A DNA stretch of 36,405 nt from Planctomycetales bacterium (GTDB lineage: Bacteria > Omnitrophota > Gorgyraeia > Zapsychrales > Zapsychraceae), in assembly GCA_005239675.1 (NCBI GenBank), contig SBBO01000030.1, forward strand, positions 1 through 36,405. The letters run 5' to 3'. Of the stretch, positions 33,510 through 36,405 are shown one piece after another (position 1 is the stretch's first letter; every line of letters starts with the position of its first letter). Made by a program: the position numbers and the translations under genes. The notes beneath the pieces were generated by a model. It was not told the DNA's origin and searched no databases. It was given only the letters and a program-made list of their open reading frames with translations.

Positions 33510-34133
33510 CTATCTTCCATGCAGCGGTGGACTAATGCGGGTAAACAATTGATATGTAGGATTTTTGATGACATCGGCTGGTCTTTGGTAATCTGCAATC
33601 GAATTGAGCGTAATATCAATGTACAGCAACCTGCCGCCACTATCATTAACTACTGTAAAATACTTCGGTGCCTTCGGGTTCATGCTAAAAAATCTGACAC
33701 CGTCGGCCGATGTCTTGCAATCGCCAAAGTTAGACGGTGGCACGACCATGACAGCGGTTCTATCGGCACATTTATATAAGGCACTCTCCGCACCCTCACT
33801 CGGACCGTAATACCAATAACATTTCCATAAGTCCTCGTTATAAGACGCTGGATTGTTCACATCGTGCCGAAAACAAATGGAAGTAGCGGAAGTAGAGCCG
33901 TTGTGCAGAATGCCCGGATTACCGCTATCACCCACCGCCCGCAGCGCGTCTTCCACAATATAATGCATGGCGGTTGCCGTCTGCACGGCGAGGATCGTCC
34001 CGGCGCTGGTTGAATACTGGGCCTGCTTTACAAAAACACTAAACGATGCTACCCCTGTCATGACGATCCCTATCAGGATGGTGGCCACAAGGAGTTCAGT
34101 TAAAGTTAGGGCATTTTGAGGACGGATATTCAT
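33510..34133 (-). CDS. PilW-like minor prepilin
   Basis: The frame is open up to 34313, but the prepilin begins at the ATG at 34133, 20 bases after the preceding stop; translation from further upstream would only extend into the previous gene. The 207-residue product starts MNIRPQNALTLTELLVATIL, with glutamate at +5 and a hydrophobic helix. Alanine precedes the expected cut instead of glycine. The globular part has four cysteines. Size and position after a PilV-like gene fit PilW-type minor pilins that form the tip complex. It is the last of five prepilin genes. Confidence 0.82.
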   Translation of the reverse strand: MNIRPQNALTLTELLVATILIGIVMTGVASFSVFVKQAQYSTSAGTILAVQTATAMHYIVEDALRAVGDSGNPGILHNGSTSATSICFRHDVNNPASYNEDLWKCYWYYGPSEGAESALYKCADRTAVMVVPPSNFGDCKTSADGVRFFSMNPKAPKYFTVVNDSGGRLLYIDITLNSIADYQRPADVIKNPTYQLFTRISPPLHGR

Positions 34134-34153
34134 TGATCCATCAAGGGCAAGCC

Positions 34154-34537
34154 TTAATCTGGGTAATAAACATTCATCTGTAATTTCCGTGGCCCGAGGC
34201 CTTGAGGGTAAGTTGTGGGGTCGACGGTGGTAAGATACCAATTGATCGTATAATTGCCGATGGTACGCGTGTGCCTTGTGCCGGTCGCCAACAGCCCCGT
34301 ATTGCTCTCCCAAGTGGCTGCGTTAATCTGATCGCGTAAATAATCCATCACATTCTTGGCATGATAAGCGGCCTGAACTTCCCGGTAGGACTCGCTACCA
34401 TGCGGCCGCAGCATGGCAATACTCGTCAGGATACCATAGGCGGCAATCACAAAGACAATTGAGGTGACGATAACCTCCAGCACAGAGGCAAATGCCTTTT
34501 GATTCTTGCCCTTACTCCTCCCAAGAATCCTTAACAT
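34154..34537 (-). CDS. PilV-like minor prepilin
   Basis: The 127-residue protein has a basic leader and the segment KAFASVLEVIVTSIVFVIAA. The glutamate is at +5 only if the cut is after phenylalanine, or at +6 if after alanine, so the processing site is atypical. No cysteines are present. A GGGGGAG ribosome site lies just upstream. By size, missing FTLxE motif and gene order it most resembles PilV/GspI-type minor subunits. Confidence 0.75.
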   Translation of the reverse strand: MLRILGRSKGKNQKAFASVLEVIVTSIVFVIAAYGILTSIAMLRPHGSESYREVQAAYHAKNVMDYLRDQINAATWESNTGLLATGTRHTRTIGNYTINWYLTTVDPTTYPQGLGPRKLQMNVYYPD

Positions 34538-34580
34538 AGATCATCTCCCCCCCACATACCGTCAAAGGCAAATATCTGAC

Positions 34581-35015
34581 TCAACAATTGGGAAGACCAG
34601 AGATACAATTTTTGCTTTGGCAGCAGGGATTACCCCACGCTATCGGTACCTGTGTTACACGCAAGATATTAGTTCGCCATGTCGCTGTTGCCGTAAACGT
34701 GCTGCCATCAGCGCTGTTATAATTGTACGTGGTCCCCGCATTGGGGATAATGTTAATCGCTAAAGTACTGTTAATCGATGCCAAGGCCTGATCAGCCCCG
34801 CTCGTATTCCAATACCTGCCGTTATAGGACTTGTACAACAAATTCGCCACGTGGAGCATCGTCAACTGAGCGACCATATCCCGCTCATGGGCCTTTTGAA
34901 CAGATTTTTGATAATTAGGCATGCCAAAGGCGGCGATGATCCCAATAATGATAACAACCACCATCAGCTCCATCAATGTAAAACCGCGCTTAACAGATTG
35001 TCTTATTGGGGACAT
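34581..35015 (-). CDS. GspG/PilE-like prepilin with cysteine-rich tail
   Basis: The start at 35015 is preferred because AAAGGTAAGG precedes it; an in-frame ATG at 35036 lacks a site. The product begins MSPIRQSVKRGFTLMELM with a canonical glycine before the cut and +5 glutamate. The C-terminal tail carries four cysteines (NPCCQSKNCISGLPNC), likely forming disulfides. It is a paralogue of the solitary prepilin at 9735-10178 (GRYW, INSTLAINI). Confidence 0.87.
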   Translation of the reverse strand: MSPIRQSVKRGFTLMELMVVVIIIGIIAAFGMPNYQKSVQKAHERDMVAQLTMLHVANLLYKSYNGRYWNTSGADQALASINSTLAINIIPNAGTTYNYNSADGSTFTATATWRTNILRVTQVPIAWGNPCCQSKNCISGLPNC

Positions 35016-35064
35016 TGCCCTTACCTTTGCCGCCATTGATGCTGAACCTGTGCCGGCCGAAACA

Positions 35065-35499
35065 TCAATTGCATTGATCGCCTCCCGAGCCGCCGCTGCA
35101 GCCTAATCTTGCGCAGATATTGGCGGGATTAGTGCCAGTACATTTTACAGCTCCACTATTATCAATCGTTAAGGTGTAGTTGTAGCCGGTAACGTTACGT
35201 TGGATCGAAGCAATCGGATTTGCCGTTGCCACTGTTGGCATAGCGAAATTCTGTGGTTGTGAAATGGTTAGATCCAAGTCGTCCAACACCTGGGTGTAAA
35301 CCCCTTTTTCTTGCTTGTAAATCTCCTGGGCGTTACGCAGTGCATCAAGGATATTGATTGCCTCGCCAATCCGAGATTTCTCGATCATACCAAAAAGTCG
35401 CGGGATGGCAAGAGACGCCAAAGTGCCGATAATCAGGATCACCGTAATCATCTCAATGAGCGTAACTGCCCTCATTGTTGAACTATGATCTTGCCGCAT
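35065..35499 (-). CDS. minor prepilin with cysteine/glycine-rich tail
   Basis: The 144-residue protein begins MRQDHSSTMRAVTLIEMIT, with +5 glutamate and alanine before the cut. The helix IGTLASLAIPRLFGMIEKS closely matches the helix of the major prepilin upstream. The tail (CTGTNPANICARLGC, then SGGSGGDQCN) has four cysteines. A GCGAGG site lies just after the T-run of the terminator at 35514-35583, so expression depends on read-through or on an unseen promoter. Confidence 0.86.
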   Translation of the reverse strand: MRQDHSSTMRAVTLIEMITVILIIGTLASLAIPRLFGMIEKSRIGEAINILDALRNAQEIYKQEKGVYTQVLDDLDLTISQPQNFAMPTVATANPIASIQRNVTGYNYTLTIDNSGAVKCTGTNPANICARLGCSGGSGGDQCN

Positions 35500-35513
35500 A
35501 AATCCTCGCCCCT

Positions 35514-35583
35514 AAAAAAACATCGTAGAGAAGGTGCTTGTCAGTCAAACAAGAATTCACATTCCCTACGATGCCGTTACCTC
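35514..35583 (-). terminator. intrinsic terminator after the first prepilin gene
   Basis: On the minus strand a 16-bp stem with two mismatches (outer CATCGTAG/CTACGATG perfect) encloses an inner CTTG/CAAG pair, and is followed at once by seven Ts (35520-35514). It begins 24 bases after the stop of the 35607-36026 prepilin and ends 15 bases before the next prepilin's start. Confidence 0.85.
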
Positions 35584-35606
35584 TATTTAAAAACATCACT
35601 GACTGC

Positions 35607-36026
35607 TTATTGAATGCTTCTAAATGCCCCAGTTCCCGTGCGGGTCACACCAGTAGGTGTCTGCTGGAAGGTAATAGTGCTCGATGTGTTGCCACCATCG
35701 ATAGTCTTGCGGGTCGCGGTAATCGTGTAACCCACAGCGCTCGTACCAGAGATCGTATAACCAAAACGAGCCCCCGGTGCAGCCCCTGCATCATCAATAT
35801 CAATGTTTGTCGTTGAAATACCAACATATGTACCACTCCTCGCCATATAAGCACGTTCTACTGAAAGGCGTATGGCTGATAACGCTTCAAGCGCCTCAGC
35901 GCTCTTAGAGAATTCGACCAGTGAGAATAATCGTGGCAAGGCCAAACTTGCCAGAATCCCTACGATAATAATGACAACGATAATTTCCAACAAGGTAAAC
36001 CCGCTTTTCTTATTTCTTAGTCTCAT
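35607..36026 (-). CDS. probable major type IV prepilin
   Basis: The 139-residue protein begins MRLRNKKSGFTLLEIIVV, a canonical prepilin peptidase site with glycine before the cut and +5 glutamate. A long hydrophobic helix (IIIVGILASLALPRLF) follows. The globular part is Thr/Ser/Gly rich (SSTITFQQTPTGVTRTGTG) and has no cysteine, unlike the minor pilins. It has its own strong promoter, a 224-base structured leader, an AAAGGAG ribosome site and a terminator, which suggests high expression as the main subunit. A pseudopilin of a secretion system is an alternative. Confidence 0.88.
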   Translation of the reverse strand: MRLRNKKSGFTLLEIIVVIIIVGILASLALPRLFSLVEFSKSAEALEALSAIRLSVERAYMARSGTYVGISTTNIDIDDAGAAPGARFGYTISGTSAVGYTITATRKTIDGGNTSSTITFQQTPTGVTRTGTGAFRSIQ

Positions 36027-36178
36027 ATCTTTAACTCCTTTAGGCTGTTAGCTCTAACGATTGTAACGTTTTTTTATTTTTCCATCCTCATTGCTGACTA
36101 TATCTAAGTAACAGTATATTGCTCCCATTACTCTAGTCCGTATATACCCGAACCAGTTTTCGATATTTCAAACAACAG

Positions 36179-36250
36179 GATGCCAAGAAATCCCTATTCC
36201 CTCTTCCGGGACAAGAAGGGAACTCTCTCCCACAAGCCCAGAGAGGCATC
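36179..36250 (-). ncRNA. structured 5' leader RNA of the major prepilin
   Basis: Starting at the predicted transcript start, GATGCC (36250-36245) pairs with GGCATC (36184-36179) and closes a three-way junction. Inside are a hairpin TCTCT/AGAGA (36244-36240 with 36228-36224) and a hairpin TTCCC+TTC/GAA+GGGAA (36222-36215 with 36206-36197, two-base bulge). I recognise no known riboswitch class. A further stem GTTAG/CTAAC lies at 36046-36057 near the ribosome site. Confidence 0.5.
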
Positions 36251-36256
36251 TATTTA

Positions 36257-36285
36257 TTATATAACACACAAAAAAAGAGTTGTCA
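36257..36285 (-). promoter_or_regulatory. strong promoter for the prepilin operon
   Basis: On the minus strand a perfect TTGACA (36285-36280) and TATATA (36262-36257) are 17 bases apart; a perfect TATAAT overlaps two bases further on at 19-base spacing. The start would fall near 36250, leaving a leader of about 224 bases. Confidence 0.75.
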
Positions 36286-36287
36286 AA

Positions 36288-36405
36288 TAGCTGATCTTAT
36301 AAAATTCGGGAATGGGATAATAGATCGTTACCCCCTAGAGAAGCTTTTAATCTTTACAAAAGAAACGTTTGAAAAATTAAAGAACGAACTGGCTATCTAT
36401 CAGCC
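36288..36405 (+). other. open frame of unknown nature at the right edge
   Basis: The plus-strand frame ending IDRYPLEKLLIFTKETFEKL is open to the window edge and reads like protein, but has no ATG, GTG or TTG start in frame. It overlaps the prepilin promoter at its left end. It may be a gene remnant or chance. I do not recognise it. Confidence 0.2.

Noticed and set aside
34134-34313. 60-residue N-terminal extension of the PilW-like prepilin
   Set aside because: It overlaps the preceding prepilin gene and would bury the class III signal segment; the ATG at 34133 gives a normal prepilin.

Overview
The window looks like a piece of a Gram-negative bacterial chromosome with moderate GC content. 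It has a SurA-type periplasmic chaperone, a Sec accessory operon, type IV prepilins, groESL and F-type ATP synthase. Nothing in it fixes the phylum. The prepilin cluster beside large membrane glycosyltransferase-like proteins with TPR tails, and several compact or fused housekeeping proteins, would suit an uncultured lineage such as Omnitrophota/PVC relatives, but that placement is inference. Nearly every gene is on the minus strand. The one clear plus-strand protein gene is a solitary prepilin at 9735-10178.

Layout, left to right. (a) 1-3360: atpB, a ferrochelatase with an extra N-terminal membrane domain, and a short hemA, driven by a clear sigma70-type promoter at 3316-3344. (b) 3360-5302: moaD-like, gpsA and a GT2 glycosyltransferase. 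(c) 5303-6448: a tRNA cluster (Gly-TCC, Tyr-GTA, Thr-TGT) whose leaders hold small repeated elements flanked by copies of the tRNAs' own 5' acceptor strands, followed by a dead IS3-type transposase fragment. (d) 6449-9471: groEL, groES and htpX, the last with an EF-hand motif. (e) 9472-11819: solitary prepilin, DUF475/TerC-like membrane protein and SCO1-like protein. (f) 11820-18383: rpsP-yajC-secDF-(short mfd)-surA-pdxA. (g) 18484-28410: a gapless run recA-recX-alaS-hisD-hisB-hisH-hisA-hisF-hisI-trpE. (h) 28680-33394: tRNA-Ala(CGC)-rsmE-membrane GT/TPR protein, and a second membrane/TPR protein. (i) 33510-36405: five prepilin genes with a strong promoter, a structured leader and an intrinsic terminator after the first gene.

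How the parts fit. hemA and hemH supply the first committed and last steps of haem synthesis; the SCO1-like protein fits respiratory metal handling. SecDF/YajC with SurA handle export and periplasmic folding, which the prepilins also need. In the pilin operon the promoter, leader and terminator arrangement suggests that the first prepilin (35607-36026) is the major subunit and the four after it are low-level minor pilins reached by read-through. The two TPR membrane proteins next to it are candidates for sugar transfer onto surface proteins, but that link is only contextual.

The observations most worth following up are the paired mini-elements in the tRNA leaders (perfect 7-bp direct repeats equal to each tRNA's nucleotides 1-7), the 625-residue Mfd that keeps the UvrB-like interaction module, RNAP-binding module and motor but lacks D1, D3 and D7, and the structured leader RNA in front of the major prepilin.
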